From contig CANTAQ010000001.1 in NCBI GenBank assembly GCA_947651825.1, positions 478,249 to 542,248 of the forward strand: a DNA stretch of 64,000 bases, written 5' to 3'. The first letter of the stretch is position 1, and every line of letters starts with the position of its first letter. This document shows positions 25,810 to 34,995 of the stretch, piece by piece. This DNA is from an uncultured Clostridium sp. (GTDB lineage: Bacteria > Bacillota > Clostridia > TANB77 > CAG-508). Under the pieces are notes generated by a model that searched no databases, had not been told where the DNA came from, and saw only the letters and a program-made list of their open reading frames with translations. The translations under genes and the position numbers were made by a program.

Positions 25810-27504
25810 CTATGTCTTGATTGATTTCATTATATCTTTTAAATTCATTTGTATTGTTTCTATTCCATTAAATTTATTTATTTCTAAAGTACCTACTATA
25901 TCAACCTTATCTCCTATTAAAAACTCTTCTGCCATATCTCCTATATTGAATCCAATTGCATTCAATATAAAATTTCCATCTCTTAAATTTAATTTTAAAT
26001 GTTTTCCTTCTGATAGCGTTCTTATAGAATCTACTTTTAGGTTCTTATATATAAATATTGGCTGTTTATTTTGTTCTCCAAATGGTTCTAATAAATTTAT
26101 CTGTTCTATAGCTTCTTTTTCAAGATCTTTTTTTGTAACTTGACTATCTATTTTTATAACTGGTTGTATTTCTTTAATATCATTTTCCTCTGCAATTTTT
26201 TCAAATTTTTGCTTAAATAATCCAAATTGTTCTTTTGTTACAGAAAGTCCGATTGCCATCTCATGCCCACCATATTTTTCCAAAACATCTGTACAATTAT
26301 TCAATGCTCCATGTAAATCGAATCCTGGAATACTTCTTCCTGACCCCTTACCTTTTTCTCCTTCAAAACAAATTAAGATTGTTGGTTTGAAAAATTTTTC
26401 TGTCACCTTTGAAGCTACTATTCCGATTACACCATGATGCCAATTATTTGATCCTAAAACAATTGTATTTTTTTGTATCATGTTTTCCTTTTTTATTTCA
26501 TCTATAACTTCCTCATATATTTTCTTTTCTGTTTCTTGTCTTTCTAAATTATATTCATTTAGTTTCTGTGTAATATCTTTTGCTTCTTTATTATCTTCTG
26601 TTAAAAAGAGTTCTAATGCTTCCATTTGTTTTCCCATTCTTCCTGAAGCATTTATTCTTGGAGCTATTCCAAATGATATAGCTGATGAATTTATCTCTTT
26701 ACTTCCTGATGCTATTATCAATTCTCTAAGTCCTATGTTTCTTGTTTGTTTTATTAATTTTAATCCTAGTGTAGCAATTGTTCTATTTTCATCTACTAAT
26801 GGAACAATATCTGATATAGTTCCAACACAAACTATATCCAAATATTTTAAATACTCTTTTGCATCTAGTTCTAGTTTTATTGAAATTGCTTGTATCAGTT
26901 TAAATACTACTCCAACTCCAGCTAAACCTCTAAATGGATATGTGTCATTTTTTCTTTTTGGATCTACGATACAATATGCATTAGGCAAAATATCTGCTTG
27001 TTCGTGATGATCTGTTATAATTGTTTCTATTCCAAGTTGCTTTGCAAGTTCTACTTCATCTATTCCTGAAATACCGCAGTCTACTGTTATCATTAACTTA
27101 TAACCATTATTTGCAATTTCCTTAATTGCCTCTTTATTTAACCCATATCCTTCATCTAATCTATTTGGTATATAAGTATCTACTTTTAGCCCTCTTTCTT
27201 CTAGAAATTTTTTTAAAACAGTTATACTTGTTATTCCATCAACATCATAATCCCCGTAAATAATAGTCTTTTCTTTTTTATTTATAGCATTTATAATCCT
27301 TTCTGTTGCTTTTTCCATATCTTTCATAAAAAATGGATTTATAAAATCATCTCTTGTTGGATTTAAAAACACTTGTATTTCTCGATTATCAGTAATCCCC
27401 CTATTAGCTAACACTTGAGCAATTAAGCGAGAGATATTATGCTTTTTCATTATATTTTCTACTACATTTTCATCAACATCATAATATTCCCATTTTTTCT
27501 TCAT
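25810..27504 (-). CDS. recJ: Single-stranded-DNA-specific exonuclease RecJ
   Basis: RecJ degrades single-stranded DNA 5'-to-3' in RecF recombination and mismatch or base-excision repair. The 564 residues include the DHH-superfamily motifs DYDVDGITS (about 82-90), TVDCGISG, TDHHEQAD (about 162) and the DHHA1 part GSGRSIPGFDL with GGHEMAIGLS (about 405). A C-terminal OB-like domain is present (LKLNLRDGNFILNAIGFNIG). It is 13 bases upstream of relA, so it leads a recJ-relA-MBL-hisS-dut unit. Fusion or additional domains seen in some Clostridia are absent. Confidence 0.94.
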   Translation of the reverse strand: MKKKWEYYDVDENVVENIMKKHNISRLIAQVLANRGITDNREIQVFLNPTRDDFINPFFMKDMEKATERIINAINKKEKTIIYGDYDVDGITSITVLKKFLEERGLKVDTYIPNRLDEGYGLNKEAIKEIANNGYKLMITVDCGISGIDEVELAKQLGIETIITDHHEQADILPNAYCIVDPKRKNDTYPFRGLAGVGVVFKLIQAISIKLELDAKEYLKYLDIVCVGTISDIVPLVDENRTIATLGLKLIKQTRNIGLRELIIASGSKEINSSAISFGIAPRINASGRMGKQMEALELFLTEDNKEAKDITQKLNEYNLERQETEKKIYEEVIDEIKKENMIQKNTIVLGSNNWHHGVIGIVASKVTEKFFKPTILICFEGEKGKGSGRSIPGFDLHGALNNCTDVLEKYGGHEMAIGLSVTKEQFGLFKQKFEKIAEENDIKEIQPVIKIDSQVTKKDLEKEAIEQINLLEPFGEQNKQPIFIYKNLKVDSIRTLSEGKHLKLNLRDGNFILNAIGFNIGDMAEEFLIGDKVDIVGTLEINKFNGIETIQMNLKDIMKSIKT

Positions 27505-27600
27505 AAATTCACCTAATTCTTTCTCGTAATATTTTATATTATTTTTTTCAATTTTTAAAGGGTTTTTGTGAAATTTATGATATTTATTGATTTTGTTTTA

Positions 27601-28260
27601 CTATTTAGAATATTTAAAAATCCCTGCCTTGATTTTGATTCCTTGACTTTTAAATTTTATTTCATGTTCTGTCTCTATGTTCTCCCAAAACTCTGGTTCA
27701 TTTTCTAAATCTATTGTTGTTTTTATAGTATCAAATCCTACTTCTTCAAAGTATTTTAAGCTTTCCTTAAATAGTTCATCGTCATCTGTTTTAAAGTATA
27801 TTTCTCCATTTTTATTTAAAAATCTTTTATACTTTTCAAGTTGTTTCGTGTGTGTTAATCTTCTCTTCTTATGTCTTGGTTTTGGCCAAGGATTGCAAAA
27901 GTTAATGTATATTCTTTCTATCCTGTCACTCTTGTCAAAAATTTCATCTATTTCTTCTACATCATATCTTACTAAAATTATATTATTTATTTCTTTTCCA
28001 TCAAATTCTTCTAAAATTTTTCTATTTGCTACACCCAATATTACATCAACCAAATCCACCGCAACATAGTTTATATTTGGATTTTCAAGTGCTGCAGTTT
28101 TTACAAAATATCCTTTGCCACATCCCAATTCCAAATGAATTGGATTATCTTGTTCTTGAAAAGTCTCCTTCCATCTGCTTCTATATTCTTCCGGATTTGA
28201 TATATATATTTTACTTTCATTTAATTCCTCTTTAGCCCAAGGTTTACTTCGCATTCTCAT
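27601..28260 (-). CDS. trmB: tRNA (guanine-N7-)-methyltransferase
   Basis: TrmB methylates G46 in the variable loop of tRNAs with SAM. The 219 residues have the SAM-binding motif LELGCGKGYF (about 42-51), the conserved NFCNPWPKPRHKKRRLTH (about 119-136) with substrate-binding Asp/Lys neighbours and a closing YFKTDDDELF. The length is typical. It starts MRMRSKPWAKEEL, the usual N-terminus. A -10-like TATAAT lies just upstream (about 28279-28284), so it may be transcribed separately from murL. Its 3' end is followed by an AT-rich gap before recJ. Confidence 0.94.
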   Translation of the reverse strand: MRMRSKPWAKEELNESKIYISNPEEYRSRWKETFQEQDNPIHLELGCGKGYFVKTAALENPNINYVAVDLVDVILGVANRKILEEFDGKEINNIILVRYDVEEIDEIFDKSDRIERIYINFCNPWPKPRHKKRRLTHTKQLEKYKRFLNKNGEIYFKTDDDELFKESLKYFEEVGFDTIKTTIDLENEPEFWENIETEHEIKFKSQGIKIKAGIFKYSK

Positions 28261-28319
28261 ATCTATGTTTTCTCCTTTTATTATATCATTTTATATTCCC
28301 TTAAGTACCAACATTTATT

Positions 28320-28369
28320 TGTCCACTTATTCACCTATTCGTATAACATCCATCAGGACGTCTTGGACA
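28320..28369. repeat. Hairpin between murL and trmB
   Basis: TGTCCA (28320-28325) pairs with TGGACA (28364-28369). Internally, ATCCATCAGGACG shares ATCCATC with the hairpin-type repeat at 41.9 kb. Placement after murL suggests a terminator or a diverged repeat copy. The link to the repeat family is weak. Confidence 0.3.
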
Positions 28370-28381
28370 TTTGATACTAGT

Positions 28382-29650
28382 TTAAATCTTATAATTGTCT
28401 TTATAATATTTTAATAAATATGGAAGATTAGACTCACCATATTGCTCTATCGCTTTATTTACTGCATAATTTACTTCTTCAAATGTTCCAACGCATTCAA
28501 ATGGTTTTATTTTTCCATATCCACATAAGCCTATAAAAGTCTCTAACAGTCCTTCTTTTTCAAATATATTTTCTCCAAAAATTTCAATTAGTTCTTCAGG
28601 TTTCAAGAAAGGACTTAATATAATATATACAAATAAACATTTTGGGCAATTGCAACACCATTTCCATGGAATAGTTTTACTCCCTACATTGCAACTTTTA
28701 AATATTTTGTGATATTGTTTATACTCTGAAAACATTTCTGCAATCTGTAGTTCACTATATGGTCTTAAGATACTAAAATATTCTACTCCTGCTTTTAAAT
28801 ATTTTTCCGCATATTCTTTAAAATCTTCCTCGAATTCTATACTTTTTGAATACTGATGATTTATATTTTCTCCCTTAACATTGCTTTCATTTGCACTTGA
28901 TTCGTTTGATAAAGCAACATATTTTTTATTTGTTAAATATGCTATTAAATATGATAAAAATGCTAGTACTGAAGAAAATGGAGTATGACCATTTAGATAA
29001 CCTTCTTTGTTTAACTCTAATAAATTTGCATCAATAGTTCTTTTAACTTCTATTATCTGATTATCGTTATATCCTGCTATTTTGCAACATTCAAGTACAG
29101 GTTCTTTTCCTCCAACAGTTAAACAATAATTATTCCTCTTTTCCTCTTTTAATTTTTCAAGTGTAACAACAGAATCTTTACCTCCTCCTACTGGGATTAT
29201 ATACCCTGAAAGTATATCTGTACTAGGTATTTCAGGAACTATAGACTCCACCTCTTTATTGGTTACGAAATTAACAAATTTTTCTTGTTCAATATGTATG
29301 TTATTTATATATCTAAATTCTCCTGTACCATTATAATATAATTTCTTAAACCATTGTTTTTGCTCTCCATTTAAATTGCCACATTCAATAATTACATTTT
29401 CTGAACAAACACATTTCCAATAACTAATAACCTCTATCATTCCAAGATTAAACACAATATTTCTTATATACTCATTATCTATTGATTTATATTTTATATT
29501 CTTTTTCATTATTTGTATATTCGGTTCAAACTTGGTCAAACCTGGAATTTCAAAATAATATGTAATATTTATACTTTCTTTATCTTCTGTTATCTTAAAA
29601 TCCTTATAAATAAATTTTTTATACTTTTGTCTTAAGCTTTCAAAATTCAT
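28382..29650 (-). CDS. murL: MurL-type UDP-MurNAc-L-Ala-L-Glu epimerase
   Basis: MurL converts the L-Glu of UDP-MurNAc-L-Ala-L-Glu to D-Glu, an alternative to glutamate racemase. These 422 residues have a PP-loop-like PVGGGKDSVVTLE (about 172), LSNESSANESNVKGENINHQ split across about 260-280, SILRPYSELQIAEMF and a Cys pair region KWCCNCPKCLFVY, which fit my memory of this family. ATG at 29650 is preferred since GGAGG is seven bases upstream; a TTG two codons earlier sits within it. MurL normally works with an MurD2 ligase that adds L-Glu; none is in the window. Function is inferred from family resemblance only. Confidence 0.7.
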   Translation of the reverse strand: MNFESLRQKYKKFIYKDFKITEDKESINITYYFEIPGLTKFEPNIQIMKKNIKYKSIDNEYIRNIVFNLGMIEVISYWKCVCSENVIIECGNLNGEQKQWFKKLYYNGTGEFRYINNIHIEQEKFVNFVTNKEVESIVPEIPSTDILSGYIIPVGGGKDSVVTLEKLKEEKRNNYCLTVGGKEPVLECCKIAGYNDNQIIEVKRTIDANLLELNKEGYLNGHTPFSSVLAFLSYLIAYLTNKKYVALSNESSANESNVKGENINHQYSKSIEFEEDFKEYAEKYLKAGVEYFSILRPYSELQIAEMFSEYKQYHKIFKSCNVGSKTIPWKWCCNCPKCLFVYIILSPFLKPEELIEIFGENIFEKEGLLETFIGLCGYGKIKPFECVGTFEEVNYAVNKAIEQYGESNLPYLLKYYKDNYKI

Positions 29651-29830
29651 TTCCAAACCTCCACTTTTTGATTTTTTTTATAGCACTTTTTTCTATTTTA
29701 TTATTTTTGCAAGCTCCTTATATGTTGATATTTAAATTTTTAAATAATGGTGTCAAAATTTTAAATATCGAATATTCAGAAAAATGGAATGCACTTATAA
29801 TTCTGCCATACATTATAGCATTATAGAACA

Positions 29831-29859
29831 ATAGGCGACCTATTAAATTGGTCGCCTAT
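29831..29859 (-). terminator. Terminator of the sepF-divIVA unit
   Basis: ATAGGCGACC (29831-29840) pairs with GGTCGCCTAT (29850-29859), followed on the minus strand by TGTTCTAT. This is a GC-rich perfect 10-base stem after divIVA. Confidence 0.75.
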
Positions 29860-29869
29860 ATATTATATA

Positions 29870-30319
29870 CTATTCTTCTGTTATATCTTTTATTAATTCT
29901 AATTGTGATATTAGTAAAGATTCCATCTTTGCTTTATATACTTCAAACTTTTTCTTTACTTCTGCTAACTCTTTTTCTTTTAGCATTATCTCATTTTCTA
30001 TACCTGCTGTTTTCTCTTTTGCTGTTAATTCAGCATCTTTTATTATCTGTTCTGCTTGTTTTTCTGCTGTTTTCTTAACTTCATCTGCTGTTTTTTGTGC
30101 TATTACTAATGTATTTTGGAGTGTTGATTCTATGTCTTTATATTGACCAACATCATTGTGTAATTCCTCTGCATTTTTCTTTAGTTCTATGTTTTCTTTA
30201 TACAGTTTTTCATAGTCAATCATTAGTTCATCTAGAAATTCATCTACTTCTTCTACGTTGTAACCATTTACCATTTGTTTATAAAATTTCTTATTTTCTA
30301 TGTCTAATGGTGTTATCAT
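29870..30319 (-). CDS. divIVA: DivIVA-family cell-division/polarity protein
   Basis: The 149-residue protein begins MITPLDIENKKFYKQMVNGY, with the DivIVA membrane-binding N-terminus and the NGYNVEEVDEFLDELMIDYE crossover motif. A long coiled coil follows (about 35-145), rich in Lys, Glu and Ala. DivIVA marks negative membrane curvature at the septum and poles. It follows sepF by 43 bases in the same direction, which is the typical sepF-divIVA arrangement of Firmicutes division clusters, here without the ylm genes between them. It probably shares the sepF promoter. Confidence 0.93.
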   Translation of the reverse strand: MITPLDIENKKFYKQMVNGYNVEEVDEFLDELMIDYEKLYKENIELKKNAEELHNDVGQYKDIESTLQNTLVIAQKTADEVKKTAEKQAEQIIKDAELTAKEKTAGIENEIMLKEKELAEVKKKFEVYKAKMESLLISQLELIKDITEE

Positions 30320-30362
30320 AAATCTTCCTCCTATTCTATATATGCAATTTATTTCTTTAATG

Positions 30363-30827
30363 TTATTTTAGCCAAGATACAGATAATTTATTTTTTAATT
30401 CTTCTCTTGCAAGTTCACTTGATATATCATAATTTGCTGGTGCAACTAGAAATATTGAATTAGAAACTTTTTGGATATATCCATCTAATGCATGAACAGC
30501 TCCGCTCAAGAAGTCTACTATTCTTCTAGCAACATCTTTATTAACATATTCTAAGTTAACTATTATAGATTTTCTTTCTTTTAAATAGTTACAGATTTCT
30601 TCTGATTGATCAAAGCTTGTTGGTTGTGTTATAACCATTTTTACTGATTGAGGTTGAGGCATGCTAACGATTTTATTTTTTCTTCCAAAAAATCCTTTAT
30701 CTTCAACTTCTATTTCATCATCTTCTTCTCTATCAGAAGTATATTCGTATACATCATCCTCTTCTTCTTCATTTTCATTTCCTAATCCTAAAGCATCTAA
30801 CATTTTACTAACTATTGCTACAGCCAT
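30363..30827 (-). CDS. sepF: Cell-division protein SepF
   Basis: SepF bundles and anchors FtsZ filaments to the membrane at the division site. The 154 residues have an N-terminal amphipathic anchor (AIVSKMLDALGLG), a long acidic linker (EEEEDDVYEY, about 18-45) and the conserved C-terminal domain with SVKMVITQPTSFDQSEEI, LKERKSIIVNLEYVNKDVA and RRIVDFLSGAVHALDGYIQ. ANYDISSELA near the end is typical. It leads the sepF-divIVA operon. Its promoter carries WalR-type boxes, so division may be coupled to wall homeostasis. Confidence 0.94.
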   Translation of the reverse strand: MAVAIVSKMLDALGLGNENEEEEDDVYEYTSDREEDDEIEVEDKGFFGRKNKIVSMPQPQSVKMVITQPTSFDQSEEICNYLKERKSIIVNLEYVNKDVARRIVDFLSGAVHALDGYIQKVSNSIFLVAPANYDISSELAREELKNKLSVSWLK

Positions 30828-30876
30828 TTTTACACCCTCCTATATTTTCCTTGGTAATCTTTTCATAATAATATTA

Positions 30877-30906
30877 TATATACCGCATTTTTTGATGTTT
30901 TGTCAA
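30877..30906 (-). promoter_or_regulatory. Sigma-A promoter for sepF-divIVA
   Basis: Minus-strand TTGACA (30906-30901) is followed 18 bases later by TATATA (30882-30877), 50 bases before the sepF start. The -35 is consensus. Confidence 0.6.
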
Positions 30907-30919
30907 TAGTTTTTCTGTT

Positions 30920-30947
30920 TGTAATTAAAATGTAATATTTGTGTAAT
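30920..30947 (-). promoter_or_regulatory. Triple WalR-type boxes upstream of sepF
   Basis: Plus-strand reading is TGTAAT-TAAAA-TGTAAT-ATTTG-TGTAAT, three TGTWAH copies with five-base spacers. They lie 13 bases upstream of the sepF -35, the same architecture as in front of the pilus operon. They are also just after the adhE stop. Confidence 0.65.
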
Positions 30948-30962
30948 ATTTTAGAAACAGAA

Positions 30963-33551
30963 TTATTCTCCATAATATGCTTTTTTATATAATTCTTTTA
31001 TTTCTTCGACAGTTGGATATTTTGGATTTGCACCTGTACATTGATCATCATGTGCATGTTCTGCTAAGGCATCTAAATTTGACATAAATACATTTTCATC
31101 AATTCCACATTCTTTTATTGACATTGGCATATTTAAGTCTCTCATCAATTGCTTAATTGCATTTATCAAATTATCTATTGACTGTTCTTTATTTTCTCCT
31201 CCTAAACCTGCAACTTTTGCAAGTTTTGCATACTTTTCATCTGCCACAAATTTTTCATATTTAGGGAATATTGTAAATTTATTTGGTAACTCACTGTTAT
31301 ATTTTATTACATATGGCAATAATATAGCATTTGCTCTACCATGAGCAATATGATATTCCCCTCCTAATTTATGTGCCATACTATGGTTTAACCCTAAGAA
31401 AGCATTTGTAAATGCCATACCAGCAATACAGCTTGCATTATGCATTTTTTCTCTTGCTTCTTCATCTTCTGCACCATTTTCATAAGCTCTTTTTAAATAT
31501 GTGAACACTAAATCTACTGCTTGCATTGCTAATCCATCTGTATAATCACTTGCCATTACTGAAACATATGCCTCTATCGCATGTGTTAAAACATCAAGAC
31601 CTGTATCTGCTGTAGCTGTTTTTGGTAAGCTTAATACGAATTGTGGATCTATTATTGCAACATCTGGTTTTAGTGCATAATCTGTTAATGGATATTTGAT
31701 ATTTCCATTTTTTCTATCTGTTATAACTGCAAATGCTGTTACTTCACTTCCTGTTCCTGATGTTGTAGGTATTGCAACAAATTTTGCTTTTTGCCCTAAA
31801 TTAGGAAACTTAACAACCCTTTTTCTTATATCCATAAATTTTTGTTTTAATCCATCAAAACTGCTTTCTGGATGTTCATAAAATAGCCACATTCCTTTTG
31901 CTGCGTCAATAGCTGACCCTCCTCCTATTGCAATTATTACATCAGGGTTAAATTCTCTCATTTCTTCTACACCCTTCATAATAGTTTCTACATCTGGATC
32001 TGGTTCAACATCTGAATATATTTTTGAATGGCAATATTGCTCTCTTTTTCTTAAGTAATATAATACCTTATCAACATATCCTAATTTCATCATAGTTGGG
32101 TCTGTTACTATAAATGCTCTTGTTATATCTCCCATATTTTCTAAATATTGTACTGAATTTTTTTCAAAGTAGATTTTTGGTGGAACTTTAAACCATTGCA
32201 TATTAACTCTCCTTTTTGCTATTTTTTTCTTATTTATTAGGTTAACTGTTGATACATTTGAAGTTGTACTATTTTTTCCATAAGAGCCACAACCTAGTGT
32301 TAATGATGGAGTATTTGTATTATAGATATCTCCTATTGCACCTTGTGATGATGGTGAGTTCACAATTATTCTTCCTACCTTCATTTCTGTTCCAAATCGT
32401 TCTATTATCGCTTCATCTTGACTGTGTATTATTGCTGAGTGTCCTAATCCTCCAAGTTCTAACATTTTTCTACATTTTTCAAATCCTTCATCAGTACTAT
32501 TTACAACATAATATGCAAGTACTGGTGATAATTTTTCTTTTGATAGTGGATAATCTGCTCCTACATCCTGTAATCTTGCAATTAAAATTTTTGTTCCTTC
32601 TGGAACTTGAACTCCTGCATTTTGAGCAATCCATGCTGCTGGTTTTCCTACGACTTCAGCATTTACTGAACCTTTTTCTTTATTTATTACATAATCAGAA
32701 ACTTTCCATATTTCTTCTTCATTTAAGAAATAGCAATTATTCTTTTTCATATAATCTTCAAATTGGCCTGCAACTTCTGAGTCTACTATAACAGCTTGTT
32801 CAGATGCACAAATCATCCCATTATCAAATGTTTTTGATAGCATTAAATCTGTACATGCTCTTTCTACTTTTGCTGTTTTTTCAATATAGCAAGGAGCATT
32901 ACCTGGTCCAACACCTAATGCTGGTTTACCACAACTATATGCAGATTTAACCATTCCTGCACCACCTGTTGCTAAAATTAATGAAACTTTTGGATGATTC
33001 ATTAATGCTGTTGTAGCTTCTATAGAAGGGAATTCAACCCATTGTATACAATCTTCTGGAGCACCTGCTTTTACAGCTGCTTCTCTTAAAATTTCTGCTG
33101 TTCTTTTTGAACATTGTTGTGCTGATGGGTGAAAACCAAATATAATTGGGTTTCTTGTTTTAGCACAGATTAAAGATTTAAACATTGTTGTTGATGTAGG
33201 ATTTGTAACTGGCGTTACACCTGCAACTATTCCTACAGGTTCTGCAATTTCTACATATCCTTCTAATTCGTTTTCTTCTATAACTCCTACTGTTTTTTCA
33301 TTTTCTATAGAGTGCCATATATATTCTGTTGCAAACATATTTTTAATTATCTTATCTTCGTAAACTCCTCTTCCTGTTTCTTCAATTGCTTGTTTTGCTA
33401 ATTCTCTATGATGTTCTAATCCTGCAACAGACATAGCTTTTACAATTCTATCAATATCTTCTTGGTTTAATTTCATATATTCATATAAAGCCTTATCTGC
33501 CTTTTCTACTAAATTATTTATCATACCTCCAATGTCGTTTTCATTTTCCAT
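30963..33551 (-). CDS. adhE: Bifunctional acetaldehyde-CoA/alcohol dehydrogenase
   Basis: AdhE reduces acetyl-CoA to acetaldehyde and then ethanol, regenerating NAD+ in fermentation, and forms spirosomes. The 862 residues contain an N-terminal aldehyde dehydrogenase with the catalytic cysteine in NGMICASEQAV (about 245-255), and from about 450 an iron-dependent alcohol dehydrogenase with TSGTGSEVTAFAVI, ADTGLDVLTHAIEAYVS and the metal ligands in LNHSMAHKLGG and HGRANAILLPY. ATG at 33551 is favoured over one at 33560, which abuts the GAAGGGA site. It is monocistronic. A TATAAT-like -10 lies near 33595. No clear Rex operator was recognised. Confidence 0.96.
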   Translation of the reverse strand: MENENDIGGMINNLVEKADKALYEYMKLNQEDIDRIVKAMSVAGLEHHRELAKQAIEETGRGVYEDKIIKNMFATEYIWHSIENEKTVGVIEENELEGYVEIAEPVGIVAGVTPVTNPTSTTMFKSLICAKTRNPIIFGFHPSAQQCSKRTAEILREAAVKAGAPEDCIQWVEFPSIEATTALMNHPKVSLILATGGAGMVKSAYSCGKPALGVGPGNAPCYIEKTAKVERACTDLMLSKTFDNGMICASEQAVIVDSEVAGQFEDYMKKNNCYFLNEEEIWKVSDYVINKEKGSVNAEVVGKPAAWIAQNAGVQVPEGTKILIARLQDVGADYPLSKEKLSPVLAYYVVNSTDEGFEKCRKMLELGGLGHSAIIHSQDEAIIERFGTEMKVGRIIVNSPSSQGAIGDIYNTNTPSLTLGCGSYGKNSTTSNVSTVNLINKKKIAKRRVNMQWFKVPPKIYFEKNSVQYLENMGDITRAFIVTDPTMMKLGYVDKVLYYLRKREQYCHSKIYSDVEPDPDVETIMKGVEEMREFNPDVIIAIGGGSAIDAAKGMWLFYEHPESSFDGLKQKFMDIRKRVVKFPNLGQKAKFVAIPTTSGTGSEVTAFAVITDRKNGNIKYPLTDYALKPDVAIIDPQFVLSLPKTATADTGLDVLTHAIEAYVSVMASDYTDGLAMQAVDLVFTYLKRAYENGAEDEEAREKMHNASCIAGMAFTNAFLGLNHSMAHKLGGEYHIAHGRANAILLPYVIKYNSELPNKFTIFPKYEKFVADEKYAKLAKVAGLGGENKEQSIDNLINAIKQLMRDLNMPMSIKECGIDENVFMSNLDALAEHAHDDQCTGANPKYPTVEEIKELYKKAYYGE

Positions 33552-33889
33552 TTTTATCATTCCCTTCTCTTGTATTCTTTGTAGTCAGAGCCATTATAAA
33601 TGTCTCTTTTATCCTTATGTAAAATAATCTCATTTTGCTCATAAATATCTTACTATTAGTTTCCAAATTTTTCAATAGCTTTTTATAATTTTTCTCATTT
33701 TAATCTGTTAAATCTCCTTGTGTTTTAAAACCTTATTCTAATAATATTATATAATTTTGCATGATTATTAGTTTTATAAAAACTGATTAAAAAAATCTTT
33801 TCATTTAACATTTTGTAAGGTTACTCCGTTTTCTTACATAATACAATTATTTCCTAAAAGTATAAATTTATAAGTATACCAATGAAAAA
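33552..33889. other. AT-rich divergent promoter region of adhE and HAD gene
   Basis: No coding frame is seen. It holds a probable adhE -10 (TATAAT at about 33594-33599, minus strand, with a weak -35) and long A/T tracts. I did not find a convincing Rex palindrome (TTGTGAnnnnnnTCACAA type). Confidence 0.4.
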
Positions 33890-33918
33890 TTGAAAATTAT
33901 TAGTATATATGCTATAAT
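33890..33918 (+). promoter_or_regulatory. Sigma-A promoter for the HAD gene
   Basis: TTGAAA (33890-33895) and TATAAT (33913-33918) have a 17-base spacer. The expected start of transcription falls at or just before GGAGGG (33926-33931), so the leader is very short. Confidence 0.75.
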
Positions 33919-33938
33919 TATTAATGGAGGGCAAAAAA

Positions 33939-34787
33939 ATGATAAAACTAGTTGCTAGTGATTTAGATGGAACTATAATAGATAAAAATAATTCTATAGT
34001 ACCTAATAATTTTCAAGCATTCGATGATTTACACAAGCACAATATGAATTTTGTTGTTTGTACTGGAAAAACATATCCAATTACCAAAAAAATGTGTTCT
34101 GAAATCAATGCTAAGTTTGGAATATTTGGTAACGGAAATCTAATCATGGATTTAGAAAATAAAAAGGTTTTGTATAAAAAACTTTTATCAACTTCTGAAG
34201 TTCTTTCTTGTATTGATGTTGCTCAAAAATATAATATGCATATTCATATCTATACAGAAACTGAAGTTATTACTGAGCAATTAAAATATTTAGATTTAAG
34301 AAACCATAACTTGCAAACTTCAGATGACTCTGCTTTATCCTTTAAAATAGTTGACAACATTCGTGATTATGTTGAATTAAACAATCCTGAAATTTTCAAA
34401 TTAGTAATATCAGATGACTTTTCAACAAAACTTATCAAGCAAGAACTTGAAAGTAAATTAGACCTATCTATTACTACAATAAGAAAATTTGGTGACTATA
34501 AAGATTTTATTATAGATAAAGAATATGAGTATTTAGATATAACTTCTAAAAATACTAATAAACAGATTGCTCTAGAATTTCTAGGAAACTACCTAAATGT
34601 TAAAACTGATGAAATGCTTACTATTGGAGATAATTTAAATGACTTTGATATGATACAAAAAGCTGGAATTGGTGTAGCAGTTGCTAATGCCTATGATGAG
34701 CTAAAACAAGTAGCTAAATATACAACTATCAATTCAGTAGATAAAGGTGGCTTTGCTGAAGCTGTTTACAAATTTGTTAAATTTTAA
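33939..34787 (+). CDS. HAD-superfamily Cof-type phosphatase
   Basis: The 282 residues carry HAD motif I DLDGTIID (about 9-16), motif II with VVCTGKTY (about 40-47) and the closing motif GDNLNDFDMIQKAG (about 233-246), with a C2-type cap between. Family members dephosphorylate sugar phosphates, pyridoxal phosphate or nucleotides, and the substrate cannot be told. ATG at 33939 is taken since GGAGGG lies eight bases upstream; an ATG at 33924 would sit before that site and near the predicted transcription start. It is monocistronic with a strong terminator. Confidence 0.88.
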   Translation: MIKLVASDLDGTIIDKNNSIVPNNFQAFDDLHKHNMNFVVCTGKTYPITKKMCSEINAKFGIFGNGNLIMDLENKKVLYKKLLSTSEVLSCIDVAQKYNMHIHIYTETEVITEQLKYLDLRNHNLQTSDDSALSFKIVDNIRDYVELNNPEIFKLVISDDFSTKLIKQELESKLDLSITTIRKFGDYKDFIIDKEYEYLDITSKNTNKQIALEFLGNYLNVKTDEMLTIGDNLNDFDMIQKAGIGVAVANAYDELKQVAKYTTINSVDKGGFAEAVYKFVKF

Positions 34788-34826
34788 GAGGTTTGATTAC
34801 ATTTAAGAATCAAACCTCTCTTTTTT
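34787..34826 (+). terminator. Terminator after the HAD gene
   Basis: AGAGGTTTGATT (34787-34798) pairs with AATCAAACCTCT (34808-34819), followed by six T residues. Confidence 0.9.
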
Positions 34827-34959
34827 ATCCCCATATTTGGTTTTTTATTTTTCTATATTGCTTCATTATTCTTTTTTTATTTAACATTCCTTCTGAATAC
34901 AACATCCATGCAGCTGCTGTAGCTGCTGTTCCAATAACAATACCTTTTACAAACTTCAT
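34825..34959 (-). CDS. Small conserved-type membrane-associated protein (44 aa)
   Basis: A 44-codon frame reads MKFVKGIVIGTAATAAA, a short Gly/Ala-rich hydrophobic stretch (about 5-20), then a basic amphipathic tail (NKKRIMKQYRKIKN) ending WG. This looks like the YtxH-type or small clostridial membrane proteins that start MKFVKG. An AAAGGAA lies 12 bases or so upstream. The stop falls in the T run of the opposing HAD terminator, so the genes converge. It may be co-transcribed with the TSUP genes upstream. Confidence 0.55.
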   Translation of the reverse strand: MKFVKGIVIGTAATAAAWMLYSEGMLNKKRIMKQYRKIKNQIWG

Positions 34960-34995
34960 TCTTATTCTCATTCCTTTCTTATATTTTGTATTTTA

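Noticed and set aside
32249..32791. Plus-strand Leu/Phe-rich frame opposite adhE
   Set aside because: Antisense to a highly conserved AdhE region; no initiation signals.
33552..33889. Rex operator for adhE
   Set aside because: No TTGTGA/TCACAA palindrome was found at the expected place.
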